Both the position numbers and the translations under genes were made by a program. A stretch of 64,000 bases of DNA from Hydnum rufescens UP504 (lineage: Eukaryota; Basidiomycota; Agaricomycetes; Cantharellales; Hydnaceae). Positions 22,093 through 34,348 of the stretch are shown here, in pieces. The stretch's first letter is position 1, and every line of letters begins with the position of its first letter. The stretch is from positions 186,230-250,229 of the forward strand of contig MU128981.1 in assembly GCA_014904985.1 (NCBI GenBank), read 5' to 3'. The notes beneath the pieces were generated by a model. It made no database searches. It had not been told where the DNA came from and saw only the letters and a list, made by a program, of their open reading frames with translations.

Positions 22093-25000
22093 ATGGTTAG
22101 AACATGGGCCCACCCTGAATTGTTAGATTCATCACAATCATCCACCAAGCACCCACACCCCTCTATGAAAGGTTCCTCATCTAATCCAAAGCCACCCTCA
22201 CCTAAAGCTAAATGCCCTCTATCAAAAGCAAAAGTTCTTTCATCCAAAGGAACACCAGCTCCCTCTAGTGCAAAGACAGCTTCAAATGCACCAGCCTCTT
22301 CCTCCCCAGTGGTACCATCCAAGGCCTCGGATCCTCTATGGGCTGTTGCCAAGGCTCTGACATTTGCATCTACCAGCAGACAAGCACTTGTCTCTGTCAA
22401 CATTCATTCTTGTATCTCCACAAACCCACCCTCAAAGGACTCCACATCCTCTGTCCAGCATATTCTACCCTCATCTTCACCCAACTTGCCAAATCCCCTG
22501 GATATTACATCTGCAAAGAAAGACTGTGCCCTCACATCTGCTGATGTATTACCATTGCTTGATCAAGGCCGGAAACTATCCCACCAACTTCCTCTGAATG
22601 TCCCTGAATGGGATCAGAAGGATGATAGGGCTACATGTCTCTGGGATGTGAGACACCTGGAGACTATACCTTTGTCCTTCACAGGTGGTGGTGAAGACTG
22701 CGATGAGGACTGGGAGAATATGGATCCAGTTCTTAATCATGTGCTCCATGTGGACATACCAATGGATGTACTTGTGAAAGGGATCAGGAGAGGATCCAGT
22801 GGTACTCTTGGGATTGTAGAGGGGCTCACTTTTGTTGTTGAAAAGTGTGGCTTGAATCCAGTCTACTTTGGAACCAAGTTACAATGTCTTGTGGAGGCCC
22901 CAGAAGTGTGAATTAAGTGAGTAGTTTATTGGAGATTATATCTACACTGTTGCTTATTATCTGGTACTCCAGACTAGAGACCACCAATGTGACAAGTGAT
23001 AAAATTATGGCTCAGGAAGTCACCCCACCCTCCAATCCAAGTTTCAATTTGCAGGATGGATGGTCCCCTGAGTCCCCAGTCAACCACTCTGTCCCCATTC
23101 ACCAACCATCGCTGGAACCCCCTGACTGCCCTAGGGTGAAAGACTCCAGAGGACATCGAGACCATGATTCTGATGAATCGAACCCTAATTGGCAATCACC
23201 CCCTTCCCAGTCTCAAAAATCTCAACACCAAATGGTGTCATTTGATGATTCCCTTGATGATTGCAATGAGGATGATGATCATAGTGATGAAGACAGTGAG
23301 GATGGAGATGATACTGCAGACATACAACATTGAAGGTGAAAATTCTGGAATGATGAAATTGATGAAGTTGTAGAAATGTTCCAGTTTGAAGAGATGAAAG
23401 TTAAACCATGTGCCCAGCGCCTGGGTTGTACTGTCACATGCTTGATGAGAATTGGGAAATGGTCACTGAATATGAGTGAGTGCCGACAGCATGGGAATCC
23501 TTGGAATGCATACCTCAACCTTCTCAAAAGTTCATGATCTTGATGTCACAAGTTCCCTTCATTTCTCATTCTGATCTCTGGAACATAGAGAAAGATGAGT
23601 TTGTGTCAAAGTCAGAAGTGTGCAACTCATATGCAAAACTCAAAAATGATATGGGTGGGAGTGATACTGAAGCCTGGGTGGCAGAGATGGAGCATTTGAC
23701 ATCTGAACTTTGTGGGAGGAAGACTGTGGTAGGAAAGAAGAAAGGAGAATCAGGAGGGAATGTGGCAAAGCTCATGGAACAGACACAGCACCAGTGGAAT
23801 GCAGATGGAAAAACTTTGCTGAACACTGGCATCCATACCTTCTACATGATGGTCTCCGATATGGCATCTTCATTGGCTGCTCATAGTCAGAATACCTCCT
23901 CTATGAACTCACCCCAAATGGAATCATGGTACAAGTCTCACTTTGACCCCACCCAGCACATTGGTGATGTCTACAAATACATTCTTGCTCAGCAACTGCA
24001 GTCGAAGGAGGTTGAGGCCTTGGAAGAAGGAGAGTCACACTGGTGGCATATAATGGAAACACAAGACATGCACCATATGAAAGCTGCTTGTGCACAGAGA
24101 ATCCACAAGCTCCTGGGCCCCTATATGCTGGCAAAGGTCAAAGTAATGAAGTGGATGGAGATACCAAAGTTGTTGAGGCTTAATTGACTTCAGTTGGAGG
24201 GGCCTCCTACTGTGGATGAATTCCCACTCTTAGGGAGTTGGATAGCTGATAAGTACCAAATGTCCCACTGGAACAAGATGTACAAGGCCTTTACTTGTCC
24301 TGAAGATCGTTGGATCTGCCTAGAAGAACTCCCAGAGTCTCCTCTTGACTCTGATGAGTCCATGTTGCTGGTCATGATTGATCACCATGGGCAAGTCCAG
24401 CATACCATTGGGAGTGTAGATCATGCTAGAGCTTCAAACGACTGGTCTGGGGGTGCCACACTGGGGGGAGAAGGAATCAACAGTCCAGTTCTGGATGAAG
24501 TCCAGGAGGAGAATGTGGAGAGCACAATGGGGAAATGGAAGTATAGTGAATTGGGTAGAAGTCAGGAGTCTACAGGAATTGGGCCTGGTCATGCAGCTGA
24601 GGATGCTGGGGAGCATGACAGTGATGTAGAGGAGGATGAGAGGCCAGTGAGAAGGAGAAGGAAGTTATGACTCCCAAGAAGATCAACATCTACAATTCCA
24701 GACGAACTCGACAAGTTGCCAACTCCTCTTTCTCCCAACTCACTCATCTGTGCTCAGGCTAACCAGAGCCCTCCACCTTTTCTTGCAACAACTTCTGCAT
24801 CAAGCCATGTAGGAGCCACAGTACCTTTGGTCAACAGCTGGGTTGTGCAACTACATAGGATGCCAACATATTCAATGAACTCAGGGGCCTCAACACCCTT
24901 GGATAATTTCCCTACATCTATGTCTCCACCTATACAAGTTCTTGGGGATAGCTCAGCATCATCATCTTCCACTCCCAACTCCAGTCCTGACATGATGAGC

Positions 25001-25132
25001 ACTCACCTGAATGGACCCTCACAGGCCTCATTTTCACTGCCCAGCATGCAGGTTCATCTCAGTGCTGCAGACTTTGACACACTTCAAATGAGCTTTGCTA
25101 CTTGGGCAGGAAATGGTGGTGGGCTCTTGTAG
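22093..25132 (+). pseudogene. B' - copy of gene B of the A-B module
   Basis: Four successive open frames (22093-22911, 23480-24187, 24194-24670, 24716-25132) with an acidic linker between them match gene B (46531-43246) block by block. The order is a Ser/Pro/Lys-rich N-terminus, LLDQGRKLSHQL, RRGSSGTLGIVEGLTF (22785-22832), a charged helical region (DTEAWVAEMEHLTSEL ... PQMESWYKSHFDPTQHIG), LLVMIDHHGQVQHTIG, a basic RPVRRRRKL, and a Ser/Pro-rich tail. Gene B has RRGPCGALGIIKGLAF and VVLIIDRNNDTVY at the matching places. The breaks may be introns or decay. I do not recognise the family. No membrane segments or zinc-binding clusters are seen. Confidence 0.6.
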
Positions 25133-25869
25133 ATACGAGACTACTCATGTCCATATCATTCCATTCCTATCATAATACATTGCTCTTGTCATCATTAATA
25201 GTGTTCTAAGTTTTCAACATGAATGTTAGGTTTCTAGTGAGGTTTAAGGATCTGCCATTCAAGTGTGCAAGTTCCCCAAGTTGGGCCCAAAGACTGTAAG
25301 CCACTGGGTATCAAAGACCCTGAGTTGGACCCAATTATGTTCCATATTGCTTGGGACCTAGTTAGGTATTAAAAATGCCTCATTTTTCAACCTAAGGTAG
25401 GTGTCATAACTGGCTGACTGAGGTGGTTGCCACATTGAGGTTTGGCATAAAAAGGTGGAATTTAGGGTGGCCTGGTGAAGTGCTGTGGAGGAACAATAAA
25501 TTGGCTCATGTGTAGGTAAAGGAATGATGTGGATTCATGGATTCTAGACATATGGGATTCAGGCTTGTTCTCAAATGAATGATGGCATGGGAAGTGATGT
25601 CCAGATTGACATGGAAATTGGTTCATTTATTTGAAAAATCATCCTTGGATAGGGTTTGCATGTAGTAGGGATTTGTCCCTCCAACACTGGATGAGGTTGG
25701 ACGAGGCTGGATGAGGTCACATGAGGTTGGATGAGGCCAGGCAAGGTTGGATGAGGCCAGATGAGGTTGGATGAGGCCAGATGAGGTCATATGCATGGGA
25801 AGTGGGCATGAAAAGAGCAAGGTCATATGAGGTTCCATGAGTAGAGGGGTGGGAGCTGGACATACTGAT
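25133..25869. other. Intergenic with a 10-bp minisatellite
   Basis: No gene seen. Bases 25688-25790 are a tandem array of 10-bp units such as GGATGAGGTT and GGATGAGGCC (about ten units). The array lies where the 3' end of the hAT transposase gene and its terminal repeat should be, so the hAT element is truncated here. Confidence 0.7.
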
Positions 25870-26801
25870 GGCAATCACATATGTAGGGCTCTTCCCCACC
25901 TTATCATGATACTTATTCAGCCATTCCATTCCCTCATACACATACCAACTAATGTCATGTTGTTTAGCAGCATGATCTTCCCAGCAGTTTTGAAGCCACT
26001 GGAAGGTGGGAAAAACTCCACTTAGGGTGGGAGTGGCCTTGCCTGACATTAGCTGTTGAACAGAATGGGGGAACTATAGAGATAAATCAGAATTTGAACA
26101 ACAACTGGTGTAGGAACTCACTGATAATATCTCACATATCTTATCTGCCAAGTTCCACTGTTCATCACTGAGATTTTTACTTTGAAGTTTGTGAAATTTG
26201 CACTTTCTGAGCATGGCTTTAATGGCCTGAAACTGGGTCTGAGGTTCAAAAAGAGAAACTCAGACATTGCACTTACAGGCTGTGCTGCTATTGCTCTCTC
26301 TAGCATCCTATGGGACAAATCCCATCTAGTTTTGACTCCCAAAGCAGCTCTTTTTCTGGAACTGGTTTCTCAAATTCATCTGAGTTGTTTCCCTCTTGTA
26401 TGGTTTCCATGAAAGCAATGTGGCAATCACCAGTAGATCTGACATTGTTGACCAATGCACAGACTTTTGCCACAATATCACCCTCTTTGGCAGTCTTTAG
26501 GAGGGCTAGGATGTGCTGAACTGAAATATTTATGATGTGGGGGAAACACCTAGCCATGAACCAATTTTAATCATGTTCAAGATGAGGAGAGCTTGCTGAT
26601 CCTACTTACCAAATTCTATTTCCCTCTGCTGAGAACAGAATGCCATCACTTTTCAATGCCCTTTCCAGCTCAGCCATAAAAGTTGTGTTGTTGGATGCAT
26701 TATCAAGAGTCCACCAACTAATCTATCCATAAGCTAGTTTAGATAGGTTCTATTAGGGAATATCAGACATACCTTATTAAGAACATTTGCATGTTCAAGT
26801 A

Positions 26802-28406
26802 CAGTGACCCACAAAACTGTTGCAATGTTTGCCACTTTTGACCTTCTTTGGTTATTCCTCCCCAGTCAGGCCTTCAAAAAATTTGGAAAAATATGTCCAA
26901 GATATGTATGCTTCTTGTCTACATATGTGCCAAATTTCATGGCAATCCATTAACATTTGACAGAGATATGCCCTCAACAAGTCACCTATGTCATTGCAAC
27001 AGTTTTGTGGCTGACCTTTCAGATCAGAGAAACATGTCATTACTGTCATGTGACATTGTTTATACCCAAAGGTACAAACACAGCCAAATAAATAAACATC
27101 GGAAAAGCATAAATACCAGCAGTCCCAAGGCTATATGCCCCCCAATCAACCATGTGTGCTTTATCAAATGCACAACTTGACAATGTCCTTCATCTCATTG
27201 ACTCCAAGCACTCTGCCCACAAAATCTCCTCCATTACTGGTCTCCACACTTCTACTATCACCCGTGTCTGGTCCAAACATCGCCCCCATGTTTCCAAGTC
27301 CTCTGGTGGTCGTCCATCAAAGCTTTCCCCCACTGATGTCCGCCATGCCATCCGTCTTATCCACACTGGGAAGGCTACCACTGCCACCCAAGTTGCCCAT
27401 TCCCTCCAATCCATCACCAACCAGTCACTCTCCAATGAAACAGTCCGCCGCCATCTGAAGAGTGCTGGTTTAAAGGCTGTGGTGAAGAAGAAACGTCCCC
27501 TGCTCTCCCAGCGCCACAAGCGTGAGAGACTGGACTTTGCCCTAAGCCATAAGGACTGGACTGTGGATGACTGGAAGCGTGTTGTGTGGTCTGATGAGAC
27601 CAAAATTAATCGCCTGGGCTCTGATGGGCGAAAATGGGTGTGGAAAAAGGCTGGGGAGGGCCTCTCTGATCGTCTGGTGGAAGGGACTCTGAAGTTTGGT
27701 GGTGGTTCCTTGATGATGTGGGGTGTATGACATGGGAGGGGCCTGGATATGCATGCAAGATTGATGGCAAGATGGATGCCAACCTCTACTGCCAAATTCT
27801 GGAGGATGAACTCCAAGGATCCCTCGAATTTTACAACAAATCACCTGGCGATGTGGTTTTCCAGCAGGACAATGACCCCAAACACACCAGCAAAATGGCC
27901 CAAGCCTGGTTCAAAGACCATGGTTTCAATGTCATGAAGTGGCCTGCCCAGTCCCCAGACCTCAATCCAATTGAACACCTCTGGCATCACATCAAAACAA
28001 AGCTTGGAGGATATGAAGAACCCCCCAAAGGCATCCATGAGCTATGGGAGCGAGTAGAGGCAGAGTGGGAGAAGATTGAAGCAGGGGTGTGTCAAAATTT
28101 GATAGAAAGTATGCCTAGGAGGGTGGAAGCAGTGTGGAAGGCAAAGGGGGGTACACAAAATACTGAACTGTAATGATTTGTGTCACAATTTCATGTGCCA
28201 CAAAACCGTTGCAATGATATAGGTGGCTTGTTAAGGGCATATCTCTGTCAAATATTGATGGATTGCTGTGAAATTTGGCACATGTGTAGCCAAGAAGCAT
28301 ATACAGCTTGAACATATTTTTTCAAATTTTTTAAATGGCTGGTTGGGGAGGTATAAACAAAGAGAGTCAAAAGTGGCAAACATTGCAACGGTTTTGTGGG
28401 TCACTG
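26802..28406 (+). mobile_element. Tc1-type DNA transposon nested in the hAT remnant
   Basis: A 1605-bp element flanked by TA duplications (26800-26801 and 28407-28408). Terminal inverted repeats are about 210 bp (26802-27011 and 28197-28406) and start CAGTGACCCACAAAAC. Each terminal repeat carries near its inner end a second, inverted copy of the outer CCACAAAACTGTTGCAATG motif, so transposase sites probably occur twice per end, as in IR/DR-type Tc1 elements. One transposase gene with a single frameshift lies between them. Confidence 0.95.
27152..28173 (+). pseudogene. Tc1 transposase, DD34E, one frameshift
   Basis: The first frame (27152-27730) has an N-terminal helix-turn-helix region (KISSITGLHTSTITRVW, then GGRPSKLSPTD and a second helix-turn-helix) and the first catalytic Asp in VVWSDETKINRLGSDG. 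Near 27720-27730 the frame shifts, and 27718-28173 continues with EGPGYACKIDGKMD, the second Asp in FQQDNDPKHTSK, and Glu in SPDLNPIEHLW. Exactly 34 residues separate Asp and Glu, as in Tc1. Joined, the protein has the usual length of about 340 residues. All three catalytic residues are present, so a single-base indel (real or sequencing) is the only visible defect. Confidence 0.93.
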
Positions 28407-29516
28407 TAAGTGTTTTGTAGCCACACATATAGACTTCCCATCATGACTTCCAGGAAGATGATGGAATGCAATTAGATCAGCACAAAGGATCAGGGATCTA
28501 TCCCCTTGTCACTGTATCCAGTGGGCAGTGATGGCTAAGTATGGTCAGAGTACACTGTTGGTCCAAATGTCTGCTGTGAACAAAATCTTCTGCAGGGATG
28601 CCTAGGAGACAAATATGGTATGAGATAAGGAAAATTTTGTCCCCAACTGAGGTACTTACAGCCATCTCTCCCTTCAACTTTTTAAACTCCTTCTGCCACA
28701 TCTGAATAATTGCCTTTTGTATGGAGGTGCAGCCAGGAATATCTTTTGCTGATAAAGAATTACACAGGTAGAGCAAAAGGGTCTTAAACTCAGGGCACTT
28801 GACAGCATTCACAGACTGTGGATATCAGTGATATACTTGCATGTGATTAAGAAAAACACTGAACTTGATCATCAGCTGCAATCCAATTAACAAGGTGCTG
28901 AATAAGACCTTCAACAGTAACCTCCTGCCACCTGTGTGGTTGCATTTTTTGAACACTCTCATTGCACAAGGAAGCAATTGCAATCAGCCAGCTGTGTGTG
29001 GCACGTGCCTCAATATATTCATCTGGATGGTCCATCTCTAGGTGCTCCTGGAGTGTCATTGTGCTTGAGTTCCCATACACCCAGTTACAGCCATCATTTG
29101 GGAGTTTGGATTCCTCCTGTAGTAGTCTGACCAAGGATTACATATCATGGGCATATTCAATATTCCCAGATATGGAAATATACACACCTGCATCACTTAC
29201 ATTCTGCCCACAGCCCCCTAGATTCTGATATATATCTTCCAAAGAAGTGATCAACATCCATTGTCTTTGAGGTGCCCTTTTTTAACCATTTCTGCCAATT
29301 GCACCCAGAAGGTGTGCTCCCTGCCTGAGGTGAGACAGTTTTAGAGGAGAGTTTGCTTTGCTTATTCCATCCTGGAGCTGGGGTCCTGGGTAGTGCAGGC
29401 ATAGTCTCTTTGGCCTGCTGTTCAGTAGGTATCTGGGCATCAGATGGTGACTCAGCTCTGCACTTTGAGTTTGACATGGCATAACAGCAACACCAGTAGT
29501 TTTTTTTTATGCACAT

Positions 29517-30251
29517 GATTTTCTAGAACAACACATTTGACACCCCCTGACCTATATCACACTATACATGAGCCATTCCTATCACCCCTCATTCTATTCA
29601 GTTTCAAGTCTTTTGGCTGACTTTTTGACTCAAGCTGACTTGTAGTCAAAGCCAAGTCAGTTAAAGTCATGGTCAAGTCATAAAATTAATTGACTTGACT
29701 TGACTTGAGATGGCTTGACTCTGACTTAAGTTAACTCTGAGTCTGAGTCATGGCAACACTACTCCACAGCACACCCCCCAAAACAACAATTTCCTCCCCA
29801 GTGCCTTCCATCCATGCAATGGCCCTGAAAATTCACCCTTGGGTCATCCAAATACATTTATAACATCCCCCAAACTTTCAGATTCATGACTCCAGTGTGA
29901 GAGTTTCCATAATATTTTCAAGTTTCACTGACATACCCCCTCTAATTGGGGCACTTCCAGAGCTCCAATCACTGCCATTTCTTGTAGGCCACAGCTGGTC
30001 ACCATTTGAGGCTCAGGCCCAAATTTCAGCCCATTCTAAGCACCTTTGACATTGATCACATGACCAAGATCCTCCCCTCCCCCTGCTTCACTCAGTGATC
30101 CAATCTGTATGAAAGTTGTTTCTATCTGTAGTAGTAGTATGTAACAGTGTATGATTCAAATTTCAGAACATTCCATGTAATATTGATTGAGTTATTCAAG
30201 AAATATTCTAGATCCATTCAATTTGGGGGTTAAAGGTATGGTATGTAGTGA
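29517..30251. other. hAT 5' flank and unassigned intergenic sequence
   Basis: From about 29620 to 29760 there are TTGACTTGACTTG repeats ending in GAGTCATGGCAACACT, a likely hAT subterminal region and terminal repeat (reverse complement AGTGTTGCCATGACTC). No partner terminal repeat is found on the left side, where the element is truncated. From 29760 to 30251 nothing is recognised. Confidence 0.5.
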
Positions 30252-30908
30252 AAGGAGTGGTCCATCACCCGTGAAGAATTCATTGAATGCTATAAAGGCT
30301 TGACGCGTGTCTACCAAGAAGTCCTTTCACCAGCTGTCTATGCAGACTTCTGTAGATATCAGCGTCATCTTTTCCTTCATGAATTCTTTGACCATCCCAA
30401 TCTGTTCAGTGTCATATCTTGGTTTGATTCATATATCCGGTGGACATGGCTCGAGCCTCATGGCCGATTTGCCATGGACAGTGATGACACCTTCTATGTC
30501 ATGGAGAGGTTTGATAGGGAGGTTAAAGAGGAGAATGATGAGAGGATGTGCAGGTGCCTTGATGGAGTTGGTTCTCTTCTGGGGAGCTCTCGGGATGGTG
30601 GCCATCCTTTTCAACAACGCCACAGTGCCTCCCCTCCAAGCTTGAGGTTTCAATCAGGCAATGAGCAGTACCCCTCCACTGCGCGTTGCGTCCTCTGTGC
30701 TGGAGTGGGACACCTTGCCCCATCCTGTTCTGTCCACTCATCCAAGTGCAGATACAGGAATGGTTCCCTTGTTTCCAAAGCCAACAACCATCAGGTCTGC
30801 TTCACTTTCAACACTCCAAAAGGATGCAACAAAGGACGTGAGCATTACCATGTCTGCTCCATCTGTCTTGCATCCACCCACAATGCTCAGAAATGCTCCT
30901 CTCTCTGA
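30252..30908 (+). pseudogene. DIRS-like gag with zinc knuckles
   Basis: Open from 30252 without an obvious start (first ATG at 30477; the open frame reads EWSITREEFIECYKGLTRV). It contains a helical region (FCRYQRHLFLHEFFDHPNLF; WFDSYIRWTWLEPHG), then CVLCAGVGHLAPSC (a perfect C-x2-C-x4-H-x4-C knuckle) and, near the end, CSICLASTHNAQKC (C-x2-C-x5-H-x4-C). Such proteins package the element's RNA. It overlaps the next reading frame from 30661. Its length of about 219 residues is short for the group, in line with 5' truncation. Confidence 0.72.
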
Positions 30909-32954
30909 GCATGCTCACACTCCTCTCTGGGCCAATGCCTTTGCTTCTGCCCTTGCCAGAAATCACCACACAGTTCAATATCCTACTCTTGTTCACAATA
31001 TCATTCATGGTTTTCCTATTGGTCTTGACATGCCCTGTATCTCACAAAATTTCCTTCCACCCAATCATTACAAAACTTCTGAAGAAGATGAAATCATTCA
31101 GGCCAAGTTGAAGGCTGAGGTTGCCCTTAGGCATATGTCTGGCCCTTGGTCTATTCAGCAAGCAGAGTCCTTCTATGGTGGGCCCTTCCAGACTGCCCCC
31201 CTTGCTCTTGTTCCTAAGCTAGGTGCTGGTCCTGATTGCTGGTGCATGGTTCAAAACCTCTCATTTCGTGATGACTTTGGCATGTCAGTCAATGACTTCA
31301 TTAATTCTGATGATTTTCCAACCACTTGGGGTACCGCTCAAATAACTGACTGGGTGAGTGTCCCCTCTCTTGACTGAACCCCCCTTCCTTTTGGCTTTAG
31401 TCCTTTCATGCCTCATTGGCTGTTCTTTTTTGGGCATTGGCCACTGGCCTGCCTGGTGTCACATCTTGTGCACCATCACTTTGAACCCATATGGCTTCTG
31501 TCATTGGTTGTTCTTTCATTGGCATTGGCCCATGGCATGCTGGGTGTTACTATTTGTACACCCTTTCTTGGCCTTGCCCTTGGCAGGCTGTTTGGCATTA
31601 GCCTTTGGCATGCCTGGTGTTACTTTTGTATGCCATTGCTTAGCATTGCCTATGGCATGCTCCTCTTTTGGCCTTTTGGCTCCTCTGGTGTCCTCTATTG
31701 TGCACCCTTTCTTGGCATGGCATGTTTGCCCTCTTTCAGTTGCTTACTTGGTTCCTTTCTTAGGTTGCCGCAGCTCCCCCTGGTGCTCAGGCAGCTCAGC
31801 TTGACTTTGCAGCAGCCTATTGTCAAATGGAGGTCCTATGGTCCCACCAGCCTTTCTTGGCTGTTCACACCCATTCTGGCATTTTTGTTGATCATTTCAA
31901 TCCCTTGGGTTTGTCCTCCGCTGCTGGCACCTTAGGAGTTGCAACAGATGCCACTGTTGACATTGCCAAATTGGTTCTTAACATCCCCTTTTTCATCAAA
32001 TGGGTTGATGATCTTCTCCCCACCCGCATCCCTTCCTCTCAATCTTCTCCTGGTGTCTACACCTTTCCCTATCAGCTCTCTGACATCCTCCAAGTCATCA
32101 CTTCCCTTGGTTGGATCATCAATGACATCAAGACCCTTGATTTTGCTTCCACTGTTACCTATGTTGGTTTCACCTGGGACATCATGGATAAACGTGTTTC
32201 TCTTCCTGAAACAAAGTGTCTCAAACATTTGTCCAAACTCACAAGTGTTTTATCTTCCCTTCAAACAACTTCTTGATGTTCCCTTCCACCTTTGGTGAAC
32301 CTTCAAGGTTCCCTCTCTCATTTGTGCTTTGTATATCGTGAAGGCCGGTCCCGCATGCCATCTCTTCATCGATTCATTGCCTCTTTTCATGCCAATGCCT
32401 TTATCTGCTGCTTTCCTCCCCCTTCCCTCCTTTCTGACCTTCACTGGTGGCATCAGGCCCTTCAGGATCCATCATACTTTCGCACTATCTCCTTTCGCCC
32501 TTTGGTTGACCCTGGCATCTTTGTGGATGCTTCCACCTCTTGGGGCATTGGCCTCACTGTCACTTCCCTCTGGCAAGCCTGGTCCTTCTTGCCTGGTTGG
32601 CAGTCTCATGGTCACAATATTGGCGGGGCTGAAAGAATTGCTTTAGAGCTTGCAGTCAATGAGATTGCAGCCTGTGGTTTCCATGATGTCCGTGTCCTGG
32701 TCCACAGTGACAACAAAGGCTCGATTGGCCAGTACATTCATGGAAGAAGTCACAATCCCTTCATTAATGAGTCCATTATCCGCACCTCTTTGATCACTCG
32801 AAATGCTAATTTCGACATTGCCCTTGATTATGTGGAATCCTCCAGGAATTCTGCTGATGCAGCTTTGTGTGGAATGCTGCCAGGCAATTCCTTATGTCTC
32901 CCTGTGGTATTCCGGTTACCGGATGCCATTACCCCCTTTCTTACTGATGTTTAA
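30661..32954 (+). pseudogene. Reverse transcriptase and RNase H of the DIRS-like element
   Basis: Exon 1 (30661-31353) ends at a complete codon. A 410-bp GTGAGT...TTAG intervening sequence follows. Exon 2 (31764-32276) keeps the frame: LDFAAAYCQMEV (RT, first catalytic Asp), WVDDLL (the second and third Asp, usually YVDD), and SLGWIINDIKT. An in-frame TGA at 32274-32276 interrupts it. The same frame continues to 32954 with RNase H blocks: FVDASTSWGIG (Asp), AERIALELAV (Glu), LVHSDNKGSI (Asp). The active-site residues are therefore largely present, but the stop, if real, kills the protein. Confidence 0.78.
31354..31763 (+). other. Putative intron inside a retrotransposon gene
   Basis: GTGAGT donor at 31354 and CTTTCTTAG acceptor ending at 31763. 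Splicing joins two RT segments in frame (phase 0). The intron consists of roughly five degenerate units of about 70 bp containing GGCATTGGCC- and ATGGCATGCTGG-like motifs. Confidence 0.6.
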
Positions 32955-34207
32955 CATACCTTATGACTTGCCAGCCACTGCTGGCCCCTCTGTGATGCAA
33001 GACAGTTCCCCTTTGCCCCCAACCATGGCTATCACGGATCTGTATCCACGCCTTGCTTCACGGCCCAAAGGTCAAAAACCTCGGTCTTCTGCTCCCTCTA
33101 TTCTCCCTCACCCCCATCGTCCAAATGTTCAAGCTCGTGACCGCCTTGCTTTCTGGTCATCTCCTGCTGCAAATGCCCATTGGAGGTCCATTCTTTCCTC
33201 TGCAAATCCTGCTGATAGGGTTGCCCTTGACACCTTGATTGAAGAGTCTCTTGCTGCTGGCACTCTTTCAACTTATGGTTCAGGGCTTCTCCATTGGCAT
33301 GCATGGTGTGACTCATGGGGTATTTCAGAGGATGATTGTTTGCCTGCATCAATGAATCATTTATCACTTTTCATTGCCTACCTTGCCCATTCTTCTCCTT
33401 CCAAAATCAGCAATGCACTTAGTGCTCTTCATCATTGGCATGATCTGCATTCTCAGCCCTGGCATGGCAGTGAACCCTTTGTTCTCAAAATCCGCCATGC
33501 TGCTGCTAAATCCCTCCCCCCTCCATCCTCCCTTTCTTCCAGGCCCCCTGTCTTGGTTGGCCACCTTCTTGCTTTTCACCGGGATTTGGATTTCAACAAC
33601 ACCTTTGACTCTTCTGTGTTTGCCATTGCCACATGTGCCTTTTGGGGTGTATGTCACCTTGGAGAAATCACTGTCCCCAGCCTTGCTTCCTTTGACTCCT
33701 CGATTCATGTCACAAGACATTGTGGCCTCAAGTTCTCCCCTCCCCCTCCCCAGCCATCACGTTCTGCCACTTTCCACCTTCCCTGGACAAAGTCCACAAG
33801 GTTGGCTGGGGCTGATATTTCTCTCACTGCTGTTTCTGGGCCCACATGCCCAATTACAGCCCTTCATCATCACCTCCTTTCTAATTCTGGTTTGCCCCCC
33901 CATGCACATCTTTTTGCCTTCAAAACTCATGATGGGTTTCTTTCCATGACTAAAAAGTCCTTCCTCAATTGGTGTGGCAAGATTTTCTCATCTGCTGGTC
34001 TTCCATCTATTCATGGACACAGTTTCCACATTGGTGGAGCAACTGAGCACCTTCATCGAGGCCTTTCTGTAGATCTACTTAAAATTCCAAGGCCACTGGA
34101 AATCTGATGTCTTTCAACGCTACATACAAAGGACAGATGATATCTTGTCGGCCACCATTACTGGCCTTGATGCTCATGTTCAACCTCTATTGCCTAGCAA
34201 TTCATGA
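32803..34207 (+). pseudogene. Tyrosine recombinase of the DIRS-like element, active site mutated
   Basis: The frame 32803-34107 overlaps the end of RNase H. Recognisable parts are a SAM-like N-terminal domain (TLSTYGSGLLHWHAWCDSWG; LSLFIAYLAH; ALSALHHWHDLHSQPW) and the catalytic domain. Box I reads FWGVCHLGEIT where FWGLRHLGE is expected, so the first catalytic Arg is Cys. Box II reads GHSFHIGGATE where HSFRIGG is expected, so the second Arg is His. After a one-base shift near 34083 another frame gives FQGHWKSDVFQRYIQRT with the nucleophilic Tyr, ending at 34207. The enzyme would integrate circular cDNA. With both arginines lost it should be inactive. Confidence 0.85.
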
Positions 34208-34348
34208 TTCTTGTCTGTCTCTTGCTTCTCTTTCTCCTTACTTTGTTCCTCCTTATCCTACAATTCAATTGATATTCCCTCAGGTTGGCTTTGTGGGCCT
34301 TAGTCATGAGCACACATGACTTTGGGTGCAACCTTCGGCTATTCTTGG

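Larger units (their letters stand above)
25870..29516 (-). pseudogene. hAT transposase remnant, interrupted by Tc1
   Basis: Read on the minus strand from 29516. An N-terminal Pro/Ser-rich part is followed by a zinc-finger-like region (CNWVYGNSSTMTLQEHLEMDH) and the hAT helical part (LIQHLVNWIAADDQ; CPEFKTLLLYLCNSLSAKDI). Beyond the Tc1 insertion (28406-26802) come WWTLDNASNNTTFMAELERA (catalytic-domain Asp), CFPHIINISVQ, VKTRWDLSHRMLERAI and LSGVFPTFQWL, then YVIAI near 25900. These are hallmarks of basidiomycete hAT transposases. The C-terminal dimerisation domain is missing. The remaining coding text has several frame breaks. It would cut and paste DNA with 8-bp duplications, but this copy is dead. 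Confidence 0.82.

Noticed and set aside
29620..29760. Complete hAT element with both terminal repeats
   Set aside because: Only the right-side terminal repeat is visible; the left side runs into a minisatellite.
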